From the NCBI RefSeq assembly GCF_032583975.1, contig NZ_JAWHTF010000001.1: a DNA stretch of 64,000 nucleotides. One strand, written 5' to 3'. Within the stretch, counting starts at the first letter, position 1, and each line of letters begins with the position of its first letter. Of the stretch, positions 15,596-25,278 are shown in pieces. Both the position numbers and the translations under genes were made by a program. The notes under the pieces are model-generated. The model did not search any database. It saw only the letters and a list, made by a program, of their open reading frames with translations, and had not been told where the DNA came from. Source of the DNA: Gilvirhabdus luticola. GTDB taxonomy: Bacteria; Bacteroidota; Bacteroidia; Flavobacteriales; Flavobacteriaceae.

Positions 15596-16414
15596 CTAAA
15601 GGTTGTTTATTGTTTTTCTAATCGCCACCAAGTTAGTTAGTAATTTCTCTAAATGATCTAGATGTAGCATATTAGCACCATCACTTTTTGCATTAGCTGG
15701 ATCAAAATGGGTCTCAATAAATAAGCCATCAACATGGTTTACAATTCCGGCTCGGGCAATGGTTTCTATCATATCTGGTCTTCCTCCAGTAACACCACTA
15801 GATTGATTTGGTTGTTGTAAAGAATGTGTAACATCCAATACTGTCGGTGCAAATTGTCTCATGGTAGGAATACCTCTAAAATCGACAATCATATCTTGAT
15901 AACCAAACATAGTACCTCTGTCGGTAATCCAAGCCTTATTATTGCCAGCATCCTTCACTTTTTGAACAGCGTGTTTCATGGCTTCTGGACTCATAAACTG
16001 TCCTTTTTTCAGATTCACAACTTTGCCAGTTTCTGCAGCTGCAACAACAAGATCTGTTTGTCTGACCAAAAAAGCAGGAATTTGTAATACATCTACATAT
16101 TCTGCTGCTTTGTTAGCATCACTTACTTCGTGTATATCTGTAATTGTTGGAATATTAAAAGTATGAGACACTTTTTGAAGAATCTTTAATGCTTTTTCAT
16201 CACCAATTCCAGTAAAACTATCTATTCTACTTCGGTTTGCTTTTTTGAAACTACCTTTAAAAACATAAGGAATCTTAAGACCATCAGTAATTTTTACAAT
16301 CTTTTCAGCTATACGTAATGCCATGTCTTCACCTTCAATAGCGCAAGGACCAGCCAATAAAAAAAAGTTGTTAGAGTCAGTATATTTTAGTTTCGGTACT
16401 TCGTTAAGATTCAT
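15596..16414 (-). CDS. kdsA: 3-deoxy-8-phosphooctulonate synthase, metal-dependent type
   Basis: Condenses phosphoenolpyruvate with arabinose 5-phosphate to KDO 8-phosphate for the LPS inner core. The 272-residue TIM barrel has KGSFKKANRSR, the GTMFGYQDMIVD loop and FIETHFDPANAKSDGAN. It carries AGPCAIEG at the position where metal-dependent enzymes have a metal-ligand Cys, whereas the E. coli-type metal-independent enzymes have Asn. I use the ATG at 16414 (MNLNEVPKL) rather than the GTG one codon upstream. A -7 box TAACTTTG lies at 16441-16434. Confidence 0.93.
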   Translation of the reverse strand: MNLNEVPKLKYTDSNNFFLLAGPCAIEGEDMALRIAEKIVKITDGLKIPYVFKGSFKKANRSRIDSFTGIGDEKALKILQKVSHTFNIPTITDIHEVSDANKAAEYVDVLQIPAFLVRQTDLVVAAAETGKVVNLKKGQFMSPEAMKHAVQKVKDAGNNKAWITDRGTMFGYQDMIVDFRGIPTMRQFAPTVLDVTHSLQQPNQSSGVTGGRPDMIETIARAGIVNHVDGLFIETHFDPANAKSDGANMLHLDHLEKLLTNLVAIRKTINNL

Positions 16415-16433
16415 CACTTTGCTTTTAAAGTCG

Positions 16434-16441
16434 CAAAGTTA
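16434..16441 (-). promoter_or_regulatory. Probable kdsA -7 promoter box
   Basis: TAACTTTG on the minus strand 20 bases before the kdsA ATG, matching TAnnTTTG. No well-placed -33 TTG is seen, so this is tentative. Confidence 0.45.
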
Positions 16442-16447
16442 CACAAT

Positions 16448-16804
16448 TTAAAAGCTTCTTTTTAAACTATTTCTTATAATCCAAATGGCCATAATAAAAT
16501 GAAAAAGGATAAAAAACCCACCAAATAAACCCATTTTCTGTAATGTAGAAAAATTGGCTAAATTTAAAATATGGCCTAAATATGCCAAAATCAAATAAGA
16601 TGATAGGCAAACAAATACAGTTCCTAATGTGAAATTCAAATTTCTGTTAGGCATTATAATTTGCCAAAGAAAAGGAATACCAAGAAGTAATATAGGAAAT
16701 GCAATTAAACCTTCAGTTCTATTTACGTCTGTGAACCAATAAGAAATTACAGCGATGAAATACAAATAAGGTATAAATTTTGAATATCTGTTTACAAAAC
16801 CCAT
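16448..16804 (-). CDS. Four-helix integral membrane protein, unknown
   Basis: A 118-residue very hydrophobic protein with four predicted transmembrane helices (about residues 10-25, 33-50, 57-77, 88-110) and a short basic C-terminus (RNSLKRSF). I do not recognise a family. It lies 33 bp upstream of kdsA on the same strand, but a separate -7 box in the gap suggests kdsA has its own promoter. Confidence 0.72.
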   Translation of the reverse strand: MGFVNRYSKFIPYLYFIAVISYWFTDVNRTEGLIAFPILLLGIPFLWQIIMPNRNLNFTLGTVFVCLSSYLILAYLGHILNLANFSTLQKMGLFGGFFILFHFIMAIWIIRNSLKRSF

Positions 16805-16908
16805 AATTATTAAATCGTTGTTTAAATATTAAACGATCAAACTTTTAATAAAGTTTTTCAATAAGTAAATTATAACATTTAATTAACGAAATATTATTAT
16901 TTAATAGC

Positions 16909-16936
16909 TTGAATGTTAAAATATAACGTACCTTTG
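16909..16936 (+). promoter_or_regulatory. typA promoter
   Basis: TTG (16909-16911), 17-nt spacer, then TACCTTTG (16929-16936), fitting the Bacteroidota -33/-7 pattern. The start would be near 16942, giving a short leader before the ATG at 16958. Confidence 0.65.
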
Positions 16937-16957
16937 CACGCTTAAATTAAGGCAGAT

Positions 16958-18757
16958 ATGACTGATATTAAAAATATTGCAATTATTGCTCACGTAGACC
17001 ATGGTAAAACAACTTTGGTTGATAAGATTATGTACCATTGTCAGCTTTTTCGTGATAACGAAAACACTGGTGATTTGATTCTTGATAACAACGATTTAGA
17101 ACGAGAAAGAGGTATTACAATAGTCTCAAAGAATGTTTCTGTAGTTTATAAGGATACTAAAATTAATATCATAGATACTCCTGGTCACGCAGATTTTGGA
17201 GGAGAAGTAGAACGTGTTCTTAACATGGCTGATGGTGTACTATTATTGGTTGATGCCTTTGAAGGACCGATGCCACAAACAAGATTTGTATTGCAAAAAG
17301 CTATAGATCTTGGGTTAAAACCTTGCGTTGTAATTAATAAAGTTGATAAAGAGAATTGTACACCAGATGAAGTTCATGAAGCTGTTTTCGATTTAATGTT
17401 TGAACTTGGTGCAGAAGAATGGCAATTAGATTTTCCAACTGTTTATGGATCTGCAAAGCATAACTGGATGAGTGATGATTGGAAAAACCAAACCAATTCT
17501 ATCGAGCCTCTTTTAGACATGGTAGTTGAACATGTACCTTCACCAAAGATTGAAGAAGGTACAACGCAAATGCTTATTACATCTTTAGATTATTCTTCGT
17601 TTACAGGGCGAATTGCTATTGGTAGATTACAGCGTGGAATGCTAAAGTCTAATATGCAAATTTCATTAGTAAAACGCGATGGAAAGATTGTGAAATCTAA
17701 AATAAAGGAACTGCATATTTTTGAAGGATTAGGACGTAAAAAAGTAGATGAAGTCCAAGCTGGTGATATTTGTGCCATTGTAGGATTAGAAGGTTTTGAA
17801 ATAGGTGATACTATTGCAGATTTTGAAAATCCTCAAGGGTTAAAGACTATTGCTATAGATGAACCAACAATGAGCATGTTATTTACTATAAATGATTCAC
17901 CTTTTTTTGGGAAGGATGGGAAATTTGTGACTTCACGTCATATTAAAGAGCGTTTATTCAAAGAATTAGAAAAGAATTTAGCACTACGTGTTGAAGAAAC
18001 CGATAGTGCTGATAAGTTTATGGTTTTTGGTCGTGGAGTATTGCATTTATCTGTACTTATTGAAACCATGCGTCGTGAAGGTTATGAACTTCAAATTGGT
18101 CAGCCTCAAGTTATCATTAGAGAAATGGATGGTGTAAAATGCGAACCTGTAGAAGAAATGACTATAGATCTTCCTGAAGAAGTTTCAGGAAAAGCTATAG
18201 AAATGGTTACCATGCGAAAAGGAGAGATGTTAAGTATGGAATCTAAAGGAGAACGAATGATTTGTAAGTTTATGATTCCTTCAAGAGGTATTATTGGATT
18301 GCGCAATCAATTACTAACGGCAACTGCTGGTGAAGCAATTATGGCTCATCGGTTTAAGGAATACCAACCACTTAAAGGAGGAATTCCAGAGCGTCAAAAC
18401 GGAAGTTTAGTGTCTATGGAAAAAGGTCAAGCAATTCCTTATTCTATAGATAAATTGCAAGATAGAGGTAAGTTTTTTGTTGATCCAGGAGAAAACATCT
18501 ATGAAGGACAGGTTATTGGTGAAAACTCAAGAGGTGATGATATGGTTATCAATGTAACCAAAACTAAAAAGTTGAGTAATGTAAGATCTTCAGGTGCAGA
18601 CGATAAAGCTAAAATCGTTCCAGCAATAAAATTTAGTTTGGAAGAAGCTTTGGAATATATTCAAAAAGATGAATATGTTGAGGTAACACCAAGCCATATT
18701 AGATTACGAAAAATACTTTTAACTGAAGTAGAGCGTAAAAGGAACAAGACAATTTAA
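16958..18757 (+). CDS. typA: Translational GTPase TypA/BipA
   Basis: A ribosome-binding GTPase implicated in 50S assembly and growth under stress such as cold. The 599-residue protein has G1 AHVDHGKTT (residues 11-19), switch I RGIT (51-54), G3 DTPGH (73-77) and G4 NKVD (127-130), followed by the beta-barrel domain II, EF-G-like domains and the BipA-specific C-terminal domain. Length is normal. It is monocistronic, with a promoter at 16909 and a terminator at 18782. Confidence 0.96.
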   Translation: MTDIKNIAIIAHVDHGKTTLVDKIMYHCQLFRDNENTGDLILDNNDLERERGITIVSKNVSVVYKDTKINIIDTPGHADFGGEVERVLNMADGVLLLVDAFEGPMPQTRFVLQKAIDLGLKPCVVINKVDKENCTPDEVHEAVFDLMFELGAEEWQLDFPTVYGSAKHNWMSDDWKNQTNSIEPLLDMVVEHVPSPKIEEGTTQMLITSLDYSSFTGRIAIGRLQRGMLKSNMQISLVKRDGKIVKSKIKELHIFEGLGRKKVDEVQAGDICAIVGLEGFEIGDTIADFENPQGLKTIAIDEPTMSMLFTINDSPFFGKDGKFVTSRHIKERLFKELEKNLALRVEETDSADKFMVFGRGVLHLSVLIETMRREGYELQIGQPQVIIREMDGVKCEPVEEMTIDLPEEVSGKAIEMVTMRKGEMLSMESKGERMICKFMIPSRGIIGLRNQLLTATAGEAIMAHRFKEYQPLKGGIPERQNGSLVSMEKGQAIPYSIDKLQDRGKFFVDPGENIYEGQVIGENSRGDDMVINVTKTKKLSNVRSSGADDKAKIVPAIKFSLEEALEYIQKDEYVEVTPSHIRLRKILLTEVERKRNKTI

Positions 18758-18781
18758 TGTATAAAAAGTGGTATATGTTAT

Positions 18782-18812
18782 AAAAAGGAATTCAGTTTAG
18801 AATTCCTTTTTT
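18782..18812 (+). terminator. typA terminator
   Basis: Perfect inverted repeat AAAAAGGAATTC/GAATTCCTTTTT with a 6-nt loop and T-tail, 25 bp after the typA stop. Confidence 0.88.
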
Positions 18813-18949
18813 ATTTTAAAAACAAATTTTCTGTTGTATTCTAAAGAAAAATAGTATTTATTTTTAAATTATAGCCCATTGTAAAATCCCTCGTTAATAA
18901 ATATTGAAAATGCTATTTTTGAATTTAATTATGTTTAATAAATTATTGA

Positions 18950-20254
18950 TTGGGTAAATTAACAAAATACATAAATAATAAAGTATTAAATAAAGCCGCT
19001 TCATTAAATACAGTATCTGTGGCAACAAGAGTTCTTGCTGGTGTATTAACTTCTAAAGCAATTGCTGTTTTTATTGGTGCCGAAGGCTTAGCTTTAATAG
19101 GGAATTTACGTAACTTTTTAAGTTCAGTTCAGTCTGTTGCGATTTTAGGCCTTTATAATGGTGTAGTCAAGTTTATCTCGGAATTTAAAAAGCAAACAGT
19201 AGAGTTAAGTAAAACAATTTCTACTGTTTTTTATTTGGGTTTTATTGCTACGATGATAGTTTCATTTGCATGCTATTTTAATGCCGAGTATATAAATGAT
19301 CTTATTTTTCCTAAGTATAGTGATTATTCTTATGTTATAAGAATTTTGGCTATTGCTCTTCCTTTTTACTCTCTAAACATGTTTGTCTTTTCTATAATGA
19401 ACGGATTTTCTAAATACAGGATCCTTTTAGTTATAAATATTATTGGACAAATTTTAGGTTTATGTGTAACCTTATTGTTGATATACCAAAACAGGATTGA
19501 TGGAGCTTTGGTTTCTGTGGTTATTTCAGAATCTATTATTTTCTTAATTACCTTGGTGGGAATAATAAACCAAAGAAGTCTAGTGCCTCTGGTAAAAGTT
19601 GAAAATATAAGTTTTGATTATATAAAGAAATTAAGTCCATATTCATTTATGGTATTATTTTCGGCAGTTATTTTACCAATTGTTGCTTTGATTATTAGAT
19701 CTTATATCATTGATAATATTGGCTATAAAGAGGCTGGATTTTGGGAGGCTATGACAAGGATTTCAAAGTATTATCTAATGTTTATAAGTTCTTTAATGGC
19801 TTTATATATTTTGCCTAGATTTTCTGAAATTGAAGATGTTAAAGAATTTAAAAACGAGGTATTTAATTTTTATAAAAGTATTATACCAGTGTTTGCACTT
19901 GGGTTAGTGATCATTTATTTTTTAAGACCAATAATTGTTTTAGTCATTTTTTCAAATGAATTTGAACCTGTTGAAGATTTGTTTTTATGGCAACTATTGG
20001 GAGATTTTGTTAAGGTATTATCTATAGTTATTGCATATCAATTCCTAGCAAAAAAAATGTTTTGGCATTACATCATTACTGAAGCTTTTTTAGTTGTTAC
20101 ATTGTATTATACTAGCATATACTTTATTGATATTTATGGTGTTAAAGGAGCTACTATTGCACATTTTGTAACCTATTTAATGTATTATGGTGTAATTTTA
20201 TTGATCTTTGGATCGTCTTTATTTGGGATAATAAAGGAAAAAAATGTAGAATAG
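18950..20254 (+). CDS. Wzx-type polysaccharide (O-antigen) translocase, copy 1
   Basis: A 434-residue MATE/MOP-superfamily membrane protein with about twelve transmembrane helices and the O-antigen translocase signature at the N-terminus (SLNTVSVATRVLAGVLTSKA, IGAEGLALIGNL). These flippases move undecaprenyl-linked sugar units across the inner membrane. Start is TTG at 18950; an in-frame stop precedes it and the next Met is about residue 102. A paralogue follows 35 bp downstream with the same landmarks (GAEG, NGLxK/NGVVKFIS, GDxxK, FLAKK). Together they open a surface-polysaccharide region. Confidence 0.87.
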   Translation: MGKLTKYINNKVLNKAASLNTVSVATRVLAGVLTSKAIAVFIGAEGLALIGNLRNFLSSVQSVAILGLYNGVVKFISEFKKQTVELSKTISTVFYLGFIATMIVSFACYFNAEYINDLIFPKYSDYSYVIRILAIALPFYSLNMFVFSIMNGFSKYRILLVINIIGQILGLCVTLLLIYQNRIDGALVSVVISESIIFLITLVGIINQRSLVPLVKVENISFDYIKKLSPYSFMVLFSAVILPIVALIIRSYIIDNIGYKEAGFWEAMTRISKYYLMFISSLMALYILPRFSEIEDVKEFKNEVFNFYKSIIPVFALGLVIIYFLRPIIVLVIFSNEFEPVEDLFLWQLLGDFVKVLSIVIAYQFLAKKMFWHYIITEAFLVVTLYYTSIYFIDIYGVKGATIAHFVTYLMYYGVILLIFGSSLFGIIKEKNVE

Positions 20255-20289
20255 TTTTTAATATAGGCTTCACTAATCATGAATAATAA

Positions 20290-21585
20290 ATGAAGATTAG
20301 AGAATTTATAAATAACAATCTGTTATTTAAAGTTACTTCAGCAAACACTCTTTTAGTGTTTACAAGAATGGGGTTTTCTTTAATATCTCAAAAAGTACTG
20401 GCTATCTTAATTGGTGCTGAAGGAATAGCTTTAGTAGGTAACTTAAAAAATGTCATTAGTTTTTTTGAACAATTTTCTGTTTTAGGAACTTCAAATGGTT
20501 TAATAAAATTTATTTCCCAATATAAAAATGATAAAATACAATTAAAGAATCTTTTTTCAACAACTTTTATTTTTGCTGCGATAGCCACTTTAGTTTCTTT
20601 TTTAGTTTTATTTTTCTGCTCGAGCGTACTAAATGATTTTATTTTTGGAACAAATTACAGCTATGCCTATATCTTTAAAATTCTATCTTTTATTGTACCA
20701 TTTATTAGTTTAAATGCCATATTATATGCATTACTTAATGGTCTTTCATCTTATAAATTATATTCAAAACTAACCTTTATTACTATTGTAGTAAGCACGG
20801 TAGTAATCATAGCCTTAACGTATTATTATGGTATAAGAGGTGCACTACTAGCCGTTATTACAATTCCTATAATTCAGTTTTTAACTTATTTTATTTTTTT
20901 TGGCAACTCTCATAAACCTTATTTCAATTTTAGAAAGTTATCTTTCTCATTGGATTTTAAAAACCAATTATTGTCTTACAGTTTCATGACTATAATCGTT
21001 ATTTTAGGTATAAATTTGACTGATATAGCAATAAGAAATTTAATAGAAAACAGATTAAATATTTCAGAAGCAGGTTATTGGACAGCAATGGCATCTATTT
21101 CTAAAACTTATATGCAGTTTCCTGCGGCAATTTTTCCTTTATACATTTTACCTAGGTATGCAAAAATTAATAACACATTTACTTTTAGAAATGAAGTCAA
21201 AAAAATTTACAAACTGCTATTGCCTCTAATTGTTGTAGGTATGATTTTGGTTTTTTTGTTTAGAAATTTAATTATTCAATTGTTATATACTGAAGAGTTT
21301 TTAGTGATTGAAAGCTTTTTTAAATGGCAACTTATGGGAGATCTTATGAAGTTTATAGCCATTGTTATTTCCTATCAGTTTTTGGCTAAAAAGCAAATAG
21401 GTTATTATATTTTTACAGAACTACTGTCGGTCATATTGTTTTATGTTTTTTCGGTTTATTTTATAGACTTATATGATACTGAAGGAATTGTTATGGCACA
21501 TTTTGTAAGATATATTTTATATTTTTTAGTTGTGCTTGTTATTTTGAGAAATAATTTCATTAGTAGACGTAATATATCAATATAG
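20290..21585 (+). CDS. Wzx-type polysaccharide (O-antigen) translocase, copy 2
   Basis: A 431-residue paralogue of the preceding flippase with the same topology and matching segments (IGAEGIALVGNLKNV, NGLIKFISQYKND, WTAMASISKTYM, FKWQLMGDLMKFIAIVISYQFLAKK split across helices). The ATG is at 20290. Two adjacent Wzx genes suggest either a duplication followed by specialisation for different repeat units or a partly redundant pair. It is followed 7 bp later by a phosphoethanolamine transferase gene on the same strand, so a shared transcript is likely. Confidence 0.87.
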   Translation: MKIREFINNNLLFKVTSANTLLVFTRMGFSLISQKVLAILIGAEGIALVGNLKNVISFFEQFSVLGTSNGLIKFISQYKNDKIQLKNLFSTTFIFAAIATLVSFLVLFFCSSVLNDFIFGTNYSYAYIFKILSFIVPFISLNAILYALLNGLSSYKLYSKLTFITIVVSTVVIIALTYYYGIRGALLAVITIPIIQFLTYFIFFGNSHKPYFNFRKLSFSLDFKNQLLSYSFMTIIVILGINLTDIAIRNLIENRLNISEAGYWTAMASISKTYMQFPAAIFPLYILPRYAKINNTFTFRNEVKKIYKLLLPLIVVGMILVFLFRNLIIQLLYTEEFLVIESFFKWQLMGDLMKFIAIVISYQFLAKKQIGYYIFTELLSVILFYVFSVYFIDLYDTEGIVMAHFVRYILYFLVVLVILRNNFISRRNISI

Positions 21586-21592
21586 ATTAATA

Positions 21593-23224
21593 ATGATTAT
21601 GGGTGGTTTGAATAAGGTTAAAATTCTTAAAGTTTGTTTTGCTTTTATATTATCAATAATAATTTTTTTTCTATTTGAAGTTGTTGGCAAGGAAACTAAT
21701 ATTGATAGAGTTTATAATCTTATTGAAAATATTTTATTTGCCTTTATATTAATTTTTATTTACACTTTACTTAACCGACATGAGGTTAAAGTAATCTTTC
21801 TGAAATTTGCCCTAGTTTTCTTTAATATTTGTTTGTTTTTAGAAACTTTTTACTATTATCATTTCAATAGTATCTTTAGTGACTCAACGATTTTTGTTAT
21901 GCTTGAAACTAACGTAGCAGAGACAAAAGAATTTTTGCAAACCTACTTTAATAATGCTATACTTATTTTGAGTTTGATTACATTAATTCTCATCATTTTT
22001 CAATTTAAAATTATTAAGGGTTCGGTTGAAGAATTTGCTGTAAGCAAAAGACAAAAAATTAAACTTGTTCTTTCTATTTTAACTATCTTATTGTTTTTAA
22101 AATACACAAAATTAATAGTATTTAACGTACCATATTTAGCTGTAAGAACTCCAATTTCATATTATTCCGAAATGGATAAATTCAAAAACTATGGCAAGGA
22201 CAATAAGACGGGAAAATTTTTGGAGGTAAAGCATTTTAATACAAGCCATGATAAGGAATTTTATATCATTGTCATTGGAGAATCTACAAGCAGACGCCAT
22301 TTTAATTTGGATAATCTCTACTACAGAAAAACTGCACCGCTATTGAATAGTTTAAAAGAGGAGATAAAAATATTTAATAACGTTATTAGTCCCCATGCTT
22401 ACACAATTGGGTCGTTATCAAAAGGGTTAACGTTAGGTAACATTGAAGATCCTGAAGGTGTATATCAAGGATCAATAATACAATTGTTAAATCAAGCAGG
22501 TTTTAGCACCTATTGGATATCGAATCAAAGACCCATTGGAATTTCAGATACTCATGTCACAAAAATAGCTAGAGGTTCTGATACAGCTATTTTTCTTAAC
22601 ACCAAACATACTAGTGAGCAAACACCCTATGACGAAGTTTTGTTAAAAGAGCTTAATAAAATTGCTCAAGACAGCACACAGAGAAAAGTTGTTTTTTTAC
22701 ACATGATTGGTGCTCACTTTTTTTATGAAAAGCGTTATCCTCCAAAATTTAATATTTATAGAGATAATCCAATAACTAAGTTCAAAAGACCAGAGGTATA
22801 TAAAACTATTAATGCTTATGATAACGTGATGAGATATACAGACAGTATTCTATATGAGGTTATTAATGTTGCTAAAAAAGTATCGGCTAAAAGTTTTGTG
22901 CTTTATTTTTCTGACCATGGTCAAGAAGTTTATGACCAAATTGATTTTTTTGGGCAAACTGTTGACCAAATGATTACAAAAAACATGTATGATATACCTT
23001 TATTTTTATGGATGAATAATGCATATAGCGAAAATAAGATTATTGCGGATAATCAAGATAAAAAGTATATGACAGATGATATTTTCCATTCTATTGCAGA
23101 CCTTTGTAAAGTAACCAGTCTTGAAATAGATACTACTAGAAGCATTTTTAATAGTAATTTTAAAGAAAGAAAAAGAATCATCAAAGATAGTTTGGATTAT
23201 GACAGCTTATTTTTAAATAAGTAA
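21593..23224 (+). CDS. Phosphoethanolamine transferase (EptA/sulfatase family)
   Basis: A 543-residue inner-membrane enzyme with five N-terminal transmembrane helices (to about residue 170) and a periplasmic sulfatase-fold domain. Metal and nucleophile motifs are visible: IGESTSRRHF, the probable nucleophile Thr in HAYTIGSLSKG, a histidine segment MIGAHFFYEKRYP and SDHGQEVYD. Such enzymes transfer phosphoethanolamine from phosphatidylethanolamine to lipid A, core sugars or other glycans. Its place among flippases and glycosyltransferases suggests glycan modification. The acceptor is not deducible. Confidence 0.86.
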   Translation: MIMGGLNKVKILKVCFAFILSIIIFFLFEVVGKETNIDRVYNLIENILFAFILIFIYTLLNRHEVKVIFLKFALVFFNICLFLETFYYYHFNSIFSDSTIFVMLETNVAETKEFLQTYFNNAILILSLITLILIIFQFKIIKGSVEEFAVSKRQKIKLVLSILTILLFLKYTKLIVFNVPYLAVRTPISYYSEMDKFKNYGKDNKTGKFLEVKHFNTSHDKEFYIIVIGESTSRRHFNLDNLYYRKTAPLLNSLKEEIKIFNNVISPHAYTIGSLSKGLTLGNIEDPEGVYQGSIIQLLNQAGFSTYWISNQRPIGISDTHVTKIARGSDTAIFLNTKHTSEQTPYDEVLLKELNKIAQDSTQRKVVFLHMIGAHFFYEKRYPPKFNIYRDNPITKFKRPEVYKTINAYDNVMRYTDSILYEVINVAKKVSAKSFVLYFSDHGQEVYDQIDFFGQTVDQMITKNMYDIPLFLWMNNAYSENKIIADNQDKKYMTDDIFHSIADLCKVTSLEIDTTRSIFNSNFKERKRIIKDSLDYDSLFLNK

Positions 23225-23230
23225 TAAATC

Positions 23231-24346
23231 TTGTTTTTTGTGAATAAACACAATAAGAAAATATGCATTATATGTACATCTCTTAATCATGGTGGTGCAG
23301 AGCGTGCTTCAGCCATACAATCAATAATGTTTCAAGAATTAGGGCATCAGGTTTTTATTGTAACTGTTGAATCTGGAATTGCCTATAATTACAGTGGAAA
23401 TGTGTTTGATTTAGGAGTATATAAATACAAGAAAAACTCTCAATTTGGAAGAATTTCAAGGTTAATTAAATTCAAAAGATTTCTTAATAAACACAAATTT
23501 GATTTAATCGTAGACAACAGACCTAGAAATAGTGCTTATCGCGAATTATTAATTACTAAATTCATTTATAATCTTCCTACGATTTATGTGATTCATTCCT
23601 TTGAGGCAACAATAGCTTTCAATAAATATAAATGGCTAAATAAATATTTGTACAGCAATGCAAACATGGTTTGTGTTTCTAAAACAGGGACTAAAAAATT
23701 TAAAGAATTATATGCATTAAAAAATGTACATACTATTTATAATGCCTTTAATTATGATGAAATTAAAAGGCAATCGGAAGAAGAAGTGTCTTTAAGATTA
23801 GGTGATTATATAATTTATTACGGTCGAATTCAGGACAAATCAAAAAATTTAAGATTACTTCTTGAATCGTATAATAGCTCCAGATTAAAAGAAAGAAAAG
23901 TAAAGTTACTCATTTTAGGAGATGGAGAAGATACCGATTTATTAAAAACACTTTCAGAGCAACTGGGACTTAAATATTTTGTAAAAATAATCGGGTTTTC
24001 AAAAAATCCTTTTCCTTATGTTAAAAATGCATTATTCACAGTTTTAACCAGTAGATCTGAAGGTTTTGCTATGGTTATACCAGAATCTTTAAGCTTGGGA
24101 ACTCCTGTTATTTCTGTTGATTGTGAAGCTGGACCTAAAGAGATCATACAGCATCAATTTAATGGCTTATTAGTTGAAAATCATAATCCAGAAGCTCTAG
24201 CTAAAGCATTTGACACCTTTATTGAAGACGAAGAGCTATACCAATTTTGTAAAAAGAATGCAAAAAATGATATAGATCAATTTTCAATTAAAAAAATTTC
24301 AAAAGATTGGCAAGTACTATTCGAAAAAATTCCGAAACCTGTTTAA
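23231..24346 (+). CDS. Glycosyltransferase family 4
   Basis: A 371-residue GT-B fold enzyme. The N-terminal domain has LNHGGAERASAIQS, a typical acceptor-side motif, and the C-terminal GT1-type domain has YYGRIQDKSKNLRLLLE, LGDGEDTDLLK and the donor-binding SRSEGFAMVIPESLSLGTPV (E-x7-E). There is no ATG; TTG at 23231 or GTG at 23240 (giving VNKHNKKICII) are the candidate starts. It follows the phosphoethanolamine transferase by a few bases and probably adds one sugar to the surface glycan. Confidence 0.87.
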   Translation: MFFVNKHNKKICIICTSLNHGGAERASAIQSIMFQELGHQVFIVTVESGIAYNYSGNVFDLGVYKYKKNSQFGRISRLIKFKRFLNKHKFDLIVDNRPRNSAYRELLITKFIYNLPTIYVIHSFEATIAFNKYKWLNKYLYSNANMVCVSKTGTKKFKELYALKNVHTIYNAFNYDEIKRQSEEEVSLRLGDYIIYYGRIQDKSKNLRLLLESYNSSRLKERKVKLLILGDGEDTDLLKTLSEQLGLKYFVKIIGFSKNPFPYVKNALFTVLTSRSEGFAMVIPESLSLGTPVISVDCEAGPKEIIQHQFNGLLVENHNPEALAKAFDTFIEDEELYQFCKKNAKNDIDQFSIKKISKDWQVLFEKIPKPV

Positions 24347-25278
24347 TTATATGCTGTTAAGTACATTTTGTTTTTAATCAGAACCCTCTGGATTTTTTTT
24401 AAAAAATGGAGTATAAATTTTGGAGAATTGATTAGTATTTTTTGTTTCAAGTTTAAATTTTTATAATTAATTTCTGTTTGAACTTTTTTGTAGAGCTCAT
24501 TTTCATTGTTCATTTTACACCTTAAAACAAGAGCAAACCTATTTACATCTAAATATTTTTTTAAAGAGGGATTTTTTTCTTCCTCTTTTTTATAAGATGA
24601 AATAAAATTATATCTCGTTTCATTAAGTTCACTTTTCGATAAACTTAAATCATCATAATTATTATAAATCATCGTTGCTTTTGGGTTGAATGCAATTTCG
24701 TATTTAAGAGCAAAACGAATCCATAAATCAAGGTCTTGTCCTGTTCTCAAACTTGTATTATAGCCACCAAGTTCAATAAAGGAGGATTTTAAAAAGGCAG
24801 TGGATGATGATGATGCTATATAATTGTAAATATTTGCATCAAAAAAATCAGGAATTATCAAATGACTGGTTGCAAAATCAAAATTAAAATGGGCGTTTCG
24901 TGTTAAGTTTTTATTTAGCTTAACCTTATAATTATTACAAAATACCCCAGCATTTGGAAATGAGTCTATTAAACTTTTTAATTCAACCAAGTGATCTTCA
25001 CGCCAAATATCATCTGCATCTAGAGGTGCTATATATTTTCCTTTAGCGTTTGCAATGGCTTTATTTCTTGCTACCGAAGGACCTTGATTTTCTTGCACTA
25101 AAATGTTGATCTTTGAGCTTTTTATTTGAGAAAGTATTTTTAAACTATTATCTGTACTTCCGTCGTCAACAATAACAATTTCAAAATCATCAAAAGTTTG
25201 ATTTAACACACTTTTTATTGTTGCCTCAATATAGTCTTCTTTGTTGTACAATGGTGTTATTACAGAAAAAAATGGCAT
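24343..25278 (-). CDS. Glycosyltransferase family 2
   Basis: A 311-residue GT-A enzyme with the GT2 start VITPLYNKEDYIEATIKSV, the nucleotide-binding EIVIVDDGSTDNSLKI and the DAD-type metal site (APLDADDIWREDHL). The acceptor region includes GGYNTSLRTGQDLDLWIRF (ED/QDLD catalytic-base position). It is on the opposite strand to the flippase block and overlaps the GT4 gene's 3' end by 4 bp. Its start abuts the stop of the upstream GT2 gene, sharing one base, so the two are co-transcribed. Confidence 0.88.
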   Translation of the reverse strand: MPFFSVITPLYNKEDYIEATIKSVLNQTFDDFEIVIVDDGSTDNSLKILSQIKSSKINILVQENQGPSVARNKAIANAKGKYIAPLDADDIWREDHLVELKSLIDSFPNAGVFCNNYKVKLNKNLTRNAHFNFDFATSHLIIPDFFDANIYNYIASSSSTAFLKSSFIELGGYNTSLRTGQDLDLWIRFALKYEIAFNPKATMIYNNYDDLSLSKSELNETRYNFISSYKKEEEKNPSLKKYLDVNRFALVLRCKMNNENELYKKVQTEINYKNLNLKQKILINSPKFILHFLKKIQRVLIKNKMYLTAYN

